Assembly: GCF_013004105.1 (NCBI RefSeq)
Contig: NZ_CP053085.1
Location: forward strand, 372,001-436,000
DNA: 64,000 nucleotides
Source of the DNA: Gemmatimonas groenlandica
GTDB lineage: Bacteria > Gemmatimonadota > Gemmatimonadetes > Gemmatimonadales > Gemmatimonadaceae
Direction: 5' to 3'
Under the pieces are notes generated by a model. It searched no databases, was not told the origin of the DNA, and worked only from the letters and a program-made list of their open reading frames with translations. The position numbers and the translations under genes were made by a program. Below are positions 19,070 to 27,229 of the stretch, one piece after another (the stretch's first letter is position 1; every line of letters begins with the position of its first letter).

Positions 19070-20044
19070 ATGTCCACGCGCCCCATCGCCATCTATCACG
19101 AGCACCCTGACTGGTTCCGCCCGCTGTTCGCGGAGCTGGAGCGTCGCGGGATTGCGTACGAGCGGCTCGATGCCGCCGCGCACGAATTCGAGCCGGCCAA
19201 CACCGACACGCCGTACTCGCTGGTATTCAACCGGGCCAGCCCGTCGGCATATCTGCGCGGTCACGCCCAAACCACGTTCTACACGCTGCACTGGCTACGT
19301 CATCTGGAGCGGCTCGGCGTTCCCGTCGTGAATGGTGCCGACGCCTACGCACTCGAACTCTCGAAGGCTACCCAACTCGATCTGCTGCGAGAACTCGGAC
19401 TTCCGTACCCGCGTTCGCGCGTGATCAACGATCCGTCGCGTGCGGTGGCCGCCGCTCGCGGCTTCCGCTATCCCGTGTTGGTCAAGGCAAACGTAGGCGG
19501 CAGCGGCGCCGGCATCGTGAAGTACGACTCGGAGCAGGCACTGGCTGATGCCGTGGCGGCCGGTGTGGTGGACCTTGGCGTCGACGGCACTGCGCTCGTG
19601 CAAGAGGCGGCGCCGCTGCGCGAGGGGCACATCACGCGTGTGGAGACGCTCAACGGCAAGTACCTCTACGCCATCAACGTGTTTCCGGCCGCGGGCTCGT
19701 TCGATCTCTGCCCGGCCGACGCGTGCCAGACCACGAATGGTGTAGAACTCGTGCGCGGCGCGTGCGCCATCGACGCGCCCAAGTCGGGCATGCGCGTGGA
19801 GCGCGCCGATCCGCCTGCACACATCATTGCCGAAGTCGAACGCATCGCGCAGGCTGCCAAGATCGACGTGGGTGGCATTGAGTATCTCGTCGATGACCGC
19901 GACGGCCAGCACTACTTCTACGACGTCAACGCGCTGTCCAACTTCGTGGCCGACGCGATCAACGTGGTCCGCTTCGATCCGTTCGAACGCTTGGTGGACT
20001 ATCTGGCGGAACGTGCCGGCGTGCTCGACGCGGTGGGGGCATAA
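19070..20044 (+). CDS. RimK-like ATP-grasp ligase
   Basis: 324 residues from the ATG at 19070, with GGAG just upstream. It has an N-terminal pre-ATP-grasp domain (IAIYHEHPDWFRPLFAELE) and an ATP-grasp core: SKATQLDLLRELGLPYPRSRVI, then FRYPVLVKANVGGSGAGIVKY (phosphate-binding Gly loop and ATP lysine), ALVQEAAPLREGHITRVETL and the metal-binding end HYFYDVNALSNFVAD (a D-x-N pair). Members of this superfamily join a carboxylate to an amine or thiol through an acyl phosphate, for example RimK and other alpha-L-amino-acid ligases. The acceptor and donor cannot be told here. Its stop TAA overlaps the next start (TAATG), so the two products are translationally coupled. Confidence 0.85.
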   Translation: MSTRPIAIYHEHPDWFRPLFAELERRGIAYERLDAAAHEFEPANTDTPYSLVFNRASPSAYLRGHAQTTFYTLHWLRHLERLGVPVVNGADAYALELSKATQLDLLRELGLPYPRSRVINDPSRAVAAARGFRYPVLVKANVGGSGAGIVKYDSEQALADAVAAGVVDLGVDGTALVQEAAPLREGHITRVETLNGKYLYAINVFPAAGSFDLCPADACQTTNGVELVRGACAIDAPKSGMRVERADPPAHIIAEVERIAQAAKIDVGGIEYLVDDRDGQHYFYDVNALSNFVADAINVVRFDPFERLVDYLAERAGVLDAVGA

Positions 20045-21099
20045 TGCGTTTCGGCTACTGGCTCCCGGTGTTCGGCGGCTGGCTACGCAACGTGCCCGAC
20101 GAGGGCATGGAGGCGAGCTGGCCGTATGTGCAGCGACTCGCACGGCGCAGCGAAGAGATCGGCTACGACCTCACGCTCATCGCCGAGCTCTTTCTCAACG
20201 ACATCAAGGGCATCGACGCGCCCGCCCTCGACGCGTGGTCGACGGCGGCCGCGCTGGCCGCGGTGACCAGCCGCCTCGAGCTCATGGTGGCCGTGCGTCC
20301 CACCTATCACCATCCCGCCACGCTCGCCAAGCAGGCCGCGAACATCGATCGGATCAGCAACGGGCGTCTCTCGCTGAATGTGGTGTCGAGCTGGTGGAAG
20401 GATGAAGCACGGCGCTACGGCAGTCAGTTCGACGAACACGACGATCGCTACGCGCGCACGGCCGAATGGCTCGACGTGTTGCATGGCGCATGGTCGCAGT
20501 CGTCGCTGAGCTACCACGGCAAGTACTACCAGGTCGACGAGCTGATCGTGCAGCCGAAGCCGATCGGCAGCCGTGGCCGCCCGCATCCGGTGTTGTACGC
20601 CGGCGGCGAGTCCGACGCCGCGAAGTCACTGATTACGCGCGCCTGCGATGCGTACGTGATGCACGGCGATCCGCCCGATCGCGTAGCACCGAAGGTGGCC
20701 GACATGCAGCGCCGTCGTGACGCGGCTGGTCTTGCGCCGATGCAATACGGCATGGCTGCCTACGCCATCGTCCGCGATACCGAAGCCGATGCGCAGCGCG
20801 AGCTCGAGCGCATCACCAACGTGCAGCCGGGCTCACCGGGCTTCAATAACTATCAGGACTGGATCGCCAACACGCAGCTCGATCAGCACCTCTCGCTGCA
20901 GGATTACTCCGTGTCAAACCGCGGCCTGCGCGCTGGTCTGGTCGGCACGCCCGAACAAGTGGCCGATCGGGTGCGCGAGTTCGAGGCGGCCGGTGTCGGG
21001 CTGTTGCTGCTGCAGTGCAGTCCACAGCTTGAAGAAATGGAGCGATTCGCCGAGCAGGTGATGCCGCTGGTCCGCTCGCCGAATGTGCTGGCGGCCTAG
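20044..21099 (+). CDS. LLM-class flavin-dependent monooxygenase (SsuD/SfnG-like)
   Basis: 351 residues. It matches the bacterial-luciferase-like TIM-barrel family: MRFGYWLPVFGGWLR, LELMVAVRPTYHHPATLAKQAANIDRISNGRLSLNVVSSW (the central FMN/sulfonate-binding region), DDRYARTAEWLDVL, PVLYAGGESDAAK and GTPEQVADRVREFEAAGVGLLLLQ. The closest known functions are alkanesulfonate (SsuD) and dimethylsulfone (SfnG) monooxygenases, which use FMNH2 and O2 to cleave C-S bonds. No SsuE-type reductase is adjacent. Instead it overlaps an ATP-grasp ligase gene by one base, so it may act on the ligase product rather than in sulfur scavenging. Cytoplasmic. Confidence 0.88.
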   Translation: MRFGYWLPVFGGWLRNVPDEGMEASWPYVQRLARRSEEIGYDLTLIAELFLNDIKGIDAPALDAWSTAAALAAVTSRLELMVAVRPTYHHPATLAKQAANIDRISNGRLSLNVVSSWWKDEARRYGSQFDEHDDRYARTAEWLDVLHGAWSQSSLSYHGKYYQVDELIVQPKPIGSRGRPHPVLYAGGESDAAKSLITRACDAYVMHGDPPDRVAPKVADMQRRRDAAGLAPMQYGMAAYAIVRDTEADAQRELERITNVQPGSPGFNNYQDWIANTQLDQHLSLQDYSVSNRGLRAGLVGTPEQVADRVREFEAAGVGLLLLQCSPQLEEMERFAEQVMPLVRSPNVLAA

Positions 21100-21102
21100 G
21101 TC

Positions 21103-21263
21103 GCCACCGCGAAAGGCAACAGCGACAGCGGGAACACGGAGTCGGCGGATTTCACCGGTCACACAGATAAGCAAAGGGCGCTTTTGCTTATCTGTGATGT
21201 CTGCGTCATCCGCCAACTCCGTGTTCCCGCTGTTGTTTTTGCCGTTGCCTTTTGCTGTCGCCG
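21103..21263. repeat. palindromic intergenic repeat, copy 1
   Basis: An imperfect inverted repeat of about 160 bases. The left arm contains GCAACAGCGACAGCGGGAAC then ACGGAGT and GGCGGAT; the right arm contains ATCCGCC, ACTCCGTGTTCCCGCTGTTG and GCCTTTTGCTGTCGCC. The core pairs ACAGATAAGCAAA with TTTTGCTTATCTGT. A related copy lies at 22873-23025, and the two flank the amidase gene. Confidence 0.8.
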
Positions 21264-21293
21264 TTTCGACCTGTCGCCACGCAACCAAACAGG

Positions 21294-21299
21294 TAATTT
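21294..21299 (+). promoter_or_regulatory. -10-like box TAATTT, possible leaderless start
   Basis: TAATTT is followed by six bases and then the ATG (21306) of the amidase gene. No Shine-Dalgarno is present between them. Confidence 0.35.
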
Positions 21300-21305
21300 G
21301 GGTCC

Positions 21306-22862
21306 ATGCCCAGACACGCCCAGCTCGCCACCGCTCTCCTCTTCGCCGCTGCGTCAGCGACGTCGCTCTCCGCGCAATCAGCCCGTCGACCCTTTCGGAT
21401 TGAAGAAGCGACCATCGCGCAGATTCACGCCGCATTCAAGGCGAAGACACTCACCTGTCGCGCGCTCACGAAGGCATATCTCGATCGCATCGAGGCGCTC
21501 GACAAGCGTGGCCCGGCCATCAACGCGATCATTCTGGTGAATCCCGATGCGTTGGCCGTGGCCGATTCGCTCGACAAGCGATACGCAACTGGCGGGCCCA
21601 CCGGCCCGCTACACTGCGTTCCGATGATCGTAAAGGACAACTTCGAGACCGTTGGCATGCAGACCACCGGTGGGTCATTGGCGCTCGAGGGGTGGAAGCC
21701 GCTGCAGGATGCCACGATGGTGCGGCAGATCAAGCACGCTGGGGCGATCGTGCTGGCGAAGTCGAATCTCGCCGAATGGGCGTTCACGCCGTACGAAACC
21801 GTGAGCTCGATACTGCCCGGCTACACGCACAATCCGTATGCCCTCGATCGGGTGACCGCCGGTTCCAGTGGCGGCACCGCCGCCGCCGTCGCCGCCAGCT
21901 TCGGCGCCGTCGGACTGGGCACCGATACCGGCAACTCGATTCGCGGCCCCTCGGCGCATCAGGCGCTCGTCGGCATTCGCTCCACCATGGGGCTCACCTC
22001 GCGCGCCGGCGTGATCCCGCTCAATGCGTCGTCCGACGTGGCTGGCCCGATGGCCCGCACCGTCGCCGATGCCGTGGCCGTGTTCGATGTCGTGGTGGGC
22101 AGCGATCCGGCAGATTCCGTCACCGCACCGGCCGACGCGAAGCGCAGTGCCTCGTACGCAGCCTTCCTCGTGCGCGGCGCGCTCAAAGGCGCGCGCATCG
22201 GCATTCTTCGGCAGGCGTACGAGCGTCCCACGCTCGATCCGGAAGTACAGCGCGTCTTCGAGCGCGCCGTCGCCGACCTGCAGGCCCAAGGCGCCGTCAT
22301 CGTGGAAGCGCGGGTCGACTCGCTCGACGCCATCCAGCGCCGACAGCAGGGTGGGTGTAATCGGTTCAAGGCCGATCTCGAGCGTTACTTCGTCGCGCGC
22401 GGTTCGAACGCACCCGTGAAGACCATCGACGAGGTGCTCCGCAGCCGGAAGTTCCACCCCACCGTGGAGCAGCGTCTCCGCGACGCCGCGCAGTCCACCG
22501 AAATGCCCGAGGCCAGCGCCGGCTGTCAGAGCCGTGAGCGCGTGCGGTCTGCACTCCGCGACGCCGTACTGCAGATGATGGACTCGCTCAAGATCGACGC
22601 CGCGATCTATCCCACGTGGAGCAATCCGCCGCGCCTGATCGGTGACCTGAACACGCCGCACGGCGACAACAGTCAACTCTTCTCGCCAAGCACCGGCTTC
22701 CCGGCCATCACCATGCCGATGGGCTACACGCGCGACAATCGATTACCCGCCGGCGTGAGCTTCCTGGGGCGGCCCTGGAGCGAAGCGCGGCTCATTCAGC
22801 TTGTGTACGACTACGAGCAAGCCACCAAGCATCGTCGCGCGCCGGTACTTCAAGCGCGCTGA
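21306..22862 (+). CDS. secreted amidase (amidase signature family)
   Basis: 518 residues with a signal peptide ending SLSAQS, so it acts outside the cytoplasm. The amidase-signature Ser-cisSer-Lys triad is present: K110 in CVPMIVKDNF, S187 in AGSSGGT and nucleophile S211 in GTDTGNSIRG (24 residues apart as usual). The family hydrolyses linear amides; a secreted form suggests peptide amides, acyl-amides or other extracellular nitrogen sources. Length fits single-domain enzymes of this family. The C-terminal region contains extra cysteines (GGCNRF, AGCQSRER). The gene is flanked on both sides by copies of the same palindromic repeat, with little other spacer. Confidence 0.92.
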   Translation: MPRHAQLATALLFAAASATSLSAQSARRPFRIEEATIAQIHAAFKAKTLTCRALTKAYLDRIEALDKRGPAINAIILVNPDALAVADSLDKRYATGGPTGPLHCVPMIVKDNFETVGMQTTGGSLALEGWKPLQDATMVRQIKHAGAIVLAKSNLAEWAFTPYETVSSILPGYTHNPYALDRVTAGSSGGTAAAVAASFGAVGLGTDTGNSIRGPSAHQALVGIRSTMGLTSRAGVIPLNASSDVAGPMARTVADAVAVFDVVVGSDPADSVTAPADAKRSASYAAFLVRGALKGARIGILRQAYERPTLDPEVQRVFERAVADLQAQGAVIVEARVDSLDAIQRRQQGGCNRFKADLERYFVARGSNAPVKTIDEVLRSRKFHPTVEQRLRDAAQSTEMPEASAGCQSRERVRSALRDAVLQMMDSLKIDAAIYPTWSNPPRLIGDLNTPHGDNSQLFSPSTGFPAITMPMGYTRDNRLPAGVSFLGRPWSEARLIQLVYDYEQATKHRRAPVLQAR

Positions 22863-22872
22863 GCACATTCAA

Positions 22873-23025
22873 GCAACTGTGAAAGCAAAAGCAACAGCGG
22901 GAACACGGACATGACTGATGACACCGATGACACCGATAAACGAAAAATCGCACTTTGCTTATCTGTGTAATTCGTGAAATCCGTCGACTCCGTGTTCCCG
23001 CTGTTGCTTTGGTAGTTGCCGTTGC
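22873..23025. repeat. palindromic intergenic repeat, copy 2
   Basis: Related to 21103-21263. Left arm AGCAACAGCGGGAACACGGA; right arm TCCGTGTTCCCGCTGTTGCT; outer arms GCAACTGTGAAAGC and GGTAGTTGC pair loosely. The centre holds a short tandem GATGACACC-GATGACACC and shares GCTTATCTGTG with copy 1. It sits between the amidase and argJ stops and may also end both transcripts. Confidence 0.8.
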
Positions 23026-23034
23026 CGCCGCCGT

Positions 23035-24213
23035 TCAACTGCTGTAGTACGACGCGTTCTCGTCGACGTAGCCCTTGGTGAGATCGCACCCGTAGGCGAT
23101 CGCCTCGCCGTCACCGACGCCGAGTGACACCGAAAGATCTACCACTTCACGCGAGAGCGTCTCGCGTACCACCGCATCGTCGAAGGCCAGGCGCTCGCCG
23201 TGGCCCACGACTTGGAAGCCGTTGATCCACGCATCCGTGGTGGCCGGACGGATCGTGCAGTCGAAGCACTTGCCGACCGCCATCAGCAAACGGCCGACGT
23301 TCGGGTCGGCGCCGTGCACCATGGTCTTCACCAGCGGCGAGTTCAGAATCGACTTGGCGACCACATGCGCTTCCGTCTGGTTGAGCGCACCGCGAACCGT
23401 CACGCGCACCAGATGTTCGGCGCCCTCGCCGTCGCGCGCCAGAATCTCCGTCATACGACGGCAGCCCGCCGTGAGCACCGCGAGAAATTCCGCCTCGTCG
23501 ACGGCGCCGGCCAATCCGTTGGCCAGGATCGCGCAGGTGTCCGACGTGCTCGTATCGGTGTCGACGGACAGCATGTTGAATGTCGGCGTCACGGCGGCCC
23601 GCAGGAGTCGATCAAGCGTCGGCGCGTCGAACGCTGCATCGGTGAAGATGTACGACAGCATGGTGGCCATGTTCGGCTCGATCATGCCCGACCCCTTCGC
23701 CACCCACGTGATCGTGGCCGTGCCGACCGACGCCGAGAGCGCTTTCGGATGCGTGTCCGTCGTCATGATGCCCTCGGCGCCGACCATGGGATTGTCTTGC
23801 AGATCAGACGTCATGCCGGCGATGCCCGCCTCGATCTTCTCGATCGGCAGCTGCACGCCAATCACCCCGGTCGAGCTCACGAGCACGCGATCCGGAGCCG
23901 TGCCCAGTTCGGTGGCGGCCGCCATGGCCATCCGCCGTGCGTGCTCCACGCCACGGGTGCCTGTCGCGACATTGCTCACCTTGCTGTTCGCAATGATCGC
24001 CCGCAGCACACCGCCCTTGATCGTTTCGCGACCGAGAATGATCGGCGCGCCGGGAAAATGATTGCGGGTAAACACGGCCGCCGCAGCGGCGTCGACCTCA
24101 CTGGCAAACAGCGTCAGATCGCGAGCCGACGGCTTCAGGCCGACATTGCGGCTGGCGCAGCGAAAGCCGCGTGGAAACACCGGCGTCGCATGAAAAGTGA
24201 TGGCGGAGGACAT
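23035..24213 (-). CDS. argJ: ArgJ, glutamate N-acetyltransferase / amino-acid acetyltransferase
   Basis: 392 residues from the ATG at 24213. This enzyme moves the acetyl group from N-acetylornithine to glutamate in the cyclic arginine pathway, in the cytoplasm. The self-cleavage site is present: KGSGMIEPNMATML with nucleophile T184, splitting the precursor into alpha and beta chains. Other family motifs are PRGFRCASRNVGLK near the N-terminus, ANSKVSNVATGTRG, STGVIGVQLP, SVDTDTSTSDT and the C-terminal GYDLTKGYVDENA-like end (YGCDLTKGYVDENASYYSS). An earlier start at 24255 would add an unusual tail; the 24213 start is backed by TAGCTT five bases upstream. No other arg genes are nearby. Confidence 0.95.
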   Translation of the reverse strand: MSSAITFHATPVFPRGFRCASRNVGLKPSARDLTLFASEVDAAAAAVFTRNHFPGAPIILGRETIKGGVLRAIIANSKVSNVATGTRGVEHARRMAMAAATELGTAPDRVLVSSTGVIGVQLPIEKIEAGIAGMTSDLQDNPMVGAEGIMTTDTHPKALSASVGTATITWVAKGSGMIEPNMATMLSYIFTDAAFDAPTLDRLLRAAVTPTFNMLSVDTDTSTSDTCAILANGLAGAVDEAEFLAVLTAGCRRMTEILARDGEGAEHLVRVTVRGALNQTEAHVVAKSILNSPLVKTMVHGADPNVGRLLMAVGKCFDCTIRPATTDAWINGFQVVGHGERLAFDDAVVRETLSREVVDLSVSLGVGDGEAIAYGCDLTKGYVDENASYYSS

Positions 24214-24218
24214 ACCGA

Positions 24219-24224
24219 AAGCTA
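24219..24224 (-). promoter_or_regulatory. -10-like box TAGCTT, possible leaderless start for argJ
   Basis: TAGCTT and then five bases precede the ATG at 24213. There is no Shine-Dalgarno. It is one of nine similar arrangements in the window. Confidence 0.35.
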
Positions 24225-24327
24225 CTATCATTCGTGGGTACGACGTAGCCAGCACCTCGGGACCCGCCCTTTCCCTTCGCTCCGCGTCCGCATGTCCACA
24301 TGCCCTGTTCCTCAGCCGCGCGGTACG

Positions 24328-26340
24328 ATGGCGCGTCGGCTTCTCCCGCGTGGTGCGGCCGCTCTGGCGACACGGCTCGCCGCCGCCACGTTGGTCGCCA
24401 CGGCTGCCGCCGCGGTGGCCTCCGCGCAGTCTGCGCCGGCCGGCACCGCACGGCCACGCGCCGTGTCCGATACGTCGGTGTTCGCACCGCTCGTGCTGCC
24501 CACGCCCAACGAATCGCGCAGCGGCAGCGGCGCGCCCGGTGCGAAGTACTGGCAGAACCGGGCTGACTACACCCTCGCCGCCACGCTCGATACGGCGGCC
24601 AAACTCGTCAAGGGCGAACTCACCCTGCGCTACACGAACCGGTCGCCCGACACGCTGCGCTTCATGTGGTTGCAGGTCGAGCAGAACGCGTTCCGATCCA
24701 GGTCACTCAACTCCTACATCTTCCCCGAGGAGTCCCGCTTCGGAGCCCGCGGCTTCGAAGGCGGCTACACGTTCTCGAAGCTCGATCAGCTCGTGGCGTC
24801 GGCCAAGGGCGGGGCGCCCAAGCGGTCGCCGCTCGCGCGCCGGATGAACGAGACGATGATGAAAGTCGATTTCGCCGAGCCGTTGGCCCCGGGTCGCACC
24901 GCCGTGCTGGATATGGCGTGGACCTTTCCGGTGCCCGAGCACGGCGCCGATCGCATGGGGCGTGATGGTGCGCTGTACGAGATCGCGCAGTGGTTCCCCC
25001 GTGCTGCCGTGTACGACGACGTACGCGGATGGAACATCGAACCGTATCTGGGCCAGGGCGAGTTCTATCTCGATTACGGTGACTACAACCTGGCCATCAC
25101 CGTGCCGTCCGGATACATCGTGGCCGCGACCGGCGCGCTGCAGAATGCGCGCGAGGTGCTCACCCCGACACAGATCGCTCGTCACGCGGTGGCCGCGAAG
25201 TCTGACACGGTGATCCGGCTGATTACCGCCGATGAACTGGCCAACGGGAGCGCGCGCCTGCGCACCACCGGCATGATGACGTGGCGGTTCAGCGCGAAGA
25301 ATGTGCGTGACGCCGTGTGGGCGGCGTCGCCCGACTTTCAGTGGGATGCGTCGAGCTGGAAGGGGATCATGGCCTACGCCTACTATCGCCCCTCGGCGGC
25401 GGTGAATTGGCATGACGCGGCCGACCAGTCGCGCATGTCGATCATCGAATACTCGGAACGCTGGTTCCAGTATCCGTGGCCGCACATCTCGGCCGTGGAA
25501 GGACCGATCAGCGGCATGGAGTATCCGATGATCGCGATGGAGAACATCAGCAACGACATCTACGATCTGTACAACGTCATCACGCACGAGATCGGACACA
25601 TGTGGTTCCCGATGATCGTCGGCAGCAACGAACGGTCGTACATGTGGCAGGACGAAGGCTTCAACACCTTCATCAATACCTTTTCCGAAGGTCGTCGCTA
25701 TCCGGAGCGTGGCGATCAGCTCGCACGCGCGGCCGAAGAGCGGCGAATGGTTGAGCAGTACATGGTGCAAGGCGTCGACAAGCCGGTCGACATCAATCCC
25801 GATCGCATCAATCCGGCGTTGCTCGGTGAAGCGGCGTACGTGAAGCCAAGCGTTGGCCTGCAGCTGCTGCGTCAGGAGATCCTCGGACCTGAGGCGTTCG
25901 ACGACGCCTTCCGCACGTACATCGCACGGTGGGCGTACAAACATCCCACTCCGGCGGACTTCTTCCGCACCATGGAGGACGTCAGCGGCCGTCGCCTTGA
26001 TTGGTTCTGGCGTCAGTGGTTCGTCGAGAATGCGCGGTTCGACCAGAGCGTCGACAGTGTGGTCACGCGCACGAAAGGTGACACGACCTTCGTCGGCGTG
26101 TTGTACGGCAATCGCGAGCGCGGTGTTTTGCCCGTGCGCGCGCGCTTCACCTTCAGCGATGGGACGACACAGGACTACGTGTATCCCGCTGAAGTCTGGA
26201 GCACCAACTCACGTCAGTACGTGCGCGAATATGCGTTCGTGAGAAAGCAGCTCGTGCACCTCGAGCTCGACCCTGAGCAGCGCCTGCTCGACGTGGATCG
26301 GAAGAACAACAGCTGGGGGACGAAGCGTATCACGCCGTGA
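24328..26340 (+). CDS. secreted M1-family aminopeptidase (second copy)
   Basis: 670 residues from the ATG at 24328, which opens directly on a signal peptide (ATRLAAATLVATAAAAVASAQ); an ATG at 24292 would add twelve residues. The M1 site is intact: GMEYP variant SGMEYPMIAMENIS, HEIGH at H420/E421/H424 and E443 in WQDEGFNTF. N-terminal saddle motifs (AAKLVKGELTLRYTNRSPDTLRF) and the helical C-terminal domain are present. It parallels the gene at 13602-15722 in order and length but differs widely in sequence, so these are paralogous families rather than a recent duplicate. It starts about 115 bases from the divergent argJ start. Confidence 0.93.
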   Translation: MARRLLPRGAAALATRLAAATLVATAAAAVASAQSAPAGTARPRAVSDTSVFAPLVLPTPNESRSGSGAPGAKYWQNRADYTLAATLDTAAKLVKGELTLRYTNRSPDTLRFMWLQVEQNAFRSRSLNSYIFPEESRFGARGFEGGYTFSKLDQLVASAKGGAPKRSPLARRMNETMMKVDFAEPLAPGRTAVLDMAWTFPVPEHGADRMGRDGALYEIAQWFPRAAVYDDVRGWNIEPYLGQGEFYLDYGDYNLAITVPSGYIVAATGALQNAREVLTPTQIARHAVAAKSDTVIRLITADELANGSARLRTTGMMTWRFSAKNVRDAVWAASPDFQWDASSWKGIMAYAYYRPSAAVNWHDAADQSRMSIIEYSERWFQYPWPHISAVEGPISGMEYPMIAMENISNDIYDLYNVITHEIGHMWFPMIVGSNERSYMWQDEGFNTFINTFSEGRRYPERGDQLARAAEERRMVEQYMVQGVDKPVDINPDRINPALLGEAAYVKPSVGLQLLRQEILGPEAFDDAFRTYIARWAYKHPTPADFFRTMEDVSGRRLDWFWRQWFVENARFDQSVDSVVTRTKGDTTFVGVLYGNRERGVLPVRARFTFSDGTTQDYVYPAEVWSTNSRQYVREYAFVRKQLVHLELDPEQRLLDVDRKNNSWGTKRITP

Positions 26341-26490
26341 CGAACTCATGCGTCAACATTAAGATCGCTTTAACTCCTATTTGCTGAAACGTGAAAAAAA
26401 CGGGACCAAGTACAGTTAGCTGGGGCTGAGCAGTGTGCTGGAGGGGACGGTAGGAGTGGGACCAGTCCTGTGCAGAATCGGGAATGGGGT

Positions 26491-26496
26491 TATCGT
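26491..26496 (+). promoter_or_regulatory. -10-like box TATCGT, possible leaderless start
   Basis: TATCGT is followed by five bases and the ATG at 26502 of the wHTH gene. This favours 26502 over the in-frame ATG at 26484. The DNA upstream (26341-26440) is visibly AT-richer than its surroundings, as expected for a promoter. Confidence 0.4.
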
Positions 26497-26501
26497 CTCG
26501 C

Positions 26502-27023
26502 ATGCCAACTCAGCCTTCACTTCGCCCGTTTGACGTCGCTGTGGCCCTTCGCCTGCTGCTGGTGCCGGAGGACCGCTACGAGCCGCTCGCCAACGCGTTG
26601 GCCACGAGCACGAGCGCTGCGCACCGGTCGGTAGCCAGGCTCCAGCACGCAGGGCTCTGCGAACCGTCCAGCCGAACGGTGAATCGGAGTGCCTGCCGGG
26701 AGTTCCTCGTGCACGGCGTTCGCTACGCGTTTCCGCCGGTGCACGGTCCGGAGCGGCTCGGAATGCCGACCGCCGGATCGCATCCAGAGCTCTCGCCCCT
26801 GTTCGGCAACGGATCGGCCATGAAGTCGATCGTGTGGCCAATGGAAGGAGGCGTGGTGCGCGGCGAAGCGCTGGTGCCGCTCTTTAATGGCGTCACCAAG
26901 GTGGCAACCCGGGATGCCAGGCTCCATCACTTGCTGGCGTGCGTGGATGTCATTCGAGTCGGCAACAGCGCCCAGCGCGACGTGGCGGCTGACGTGCTCG
27001 CGCAACGGCTTTCGCTTGCCTGA
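26502..27023 (+). CDS. winged-helix DNA-binding protein, unknown regulon
   Basis: 173 residues. The N-terminal 75 residues form a winged helix: LRPFDVAVALRLLLV, YEPLANALATSTSAAHRSVARLQHAGL (the HTH) and a wing. Then comes VNRSACREFLVHGVRYAFPP, a segment I recall as a hallmark of a widespread small family of HTH proteins, followed by a region with LGMPTAGSHP, WPMEGGVVRGEALVPL and an alpha-helical end (HHLLACVDVIRVG). In many genomes relatives are, as I recall, followed by a nucleotidyltransferase-like gene; none is present here. It could be an orphaned half of a two-gene module or a transcription regulator. Confidence 0.8.
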   Translation: MPTQPSLRPFDVAVALRLLLVPEDRYEPLANALATSTSAAHRSVARLQHAGLCEPSSRTVNRSACREFLVHGVRYAFPPVHGPERLGMPTAGSHPELSPLFGNGSAMKSIVWPMEGGVVRGEALVPLFNGVTKVATRDARLHHLLACVDVIRVGNSAQRDVAADVLAQRLSLA

Positions 27024-27065
27024 CTGGCGGCCAGCCCTCTGAGGCAATCGTCTACGATGCACAAA

Positions 27066-27092
27066 GAGCCGCTCCGGAATCCGGGGCGGCTC
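27066..27092 (+). terminator. hairpin after the wHTH gene
   Basis: GAGCCGC-T-CCGG (27066-27077) pairs with CCGG-G-GCGGCTC (27081-27092) around an AAT loop. The following sequence is not T-rich, so it is a likely transcript end rather than a textbook terminator. The gap 27093-27229 shows no gene. Confidence 0.55.
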
Positions 27093-27229
27093 AATGCATT
27101 GAAGCAATCCACACAGTCGACTCACAAAGCCAACACACAGAAGCGGGATTCCGGTGTCGGTCAGCGCCGCCACGGAGCCGGTCAAGCTAACCAGCTCGCT
27201 GACAGTACTCTCGTTGCGTCAGCCAAGCG

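Noticed and set aside
23200-24291. 363-codon upstream extension of the second M1 peptidase frame
   Set aside because: It is antisense to argJ, is Arg/His rich, and would place the signal peptide in the middle of the protein.
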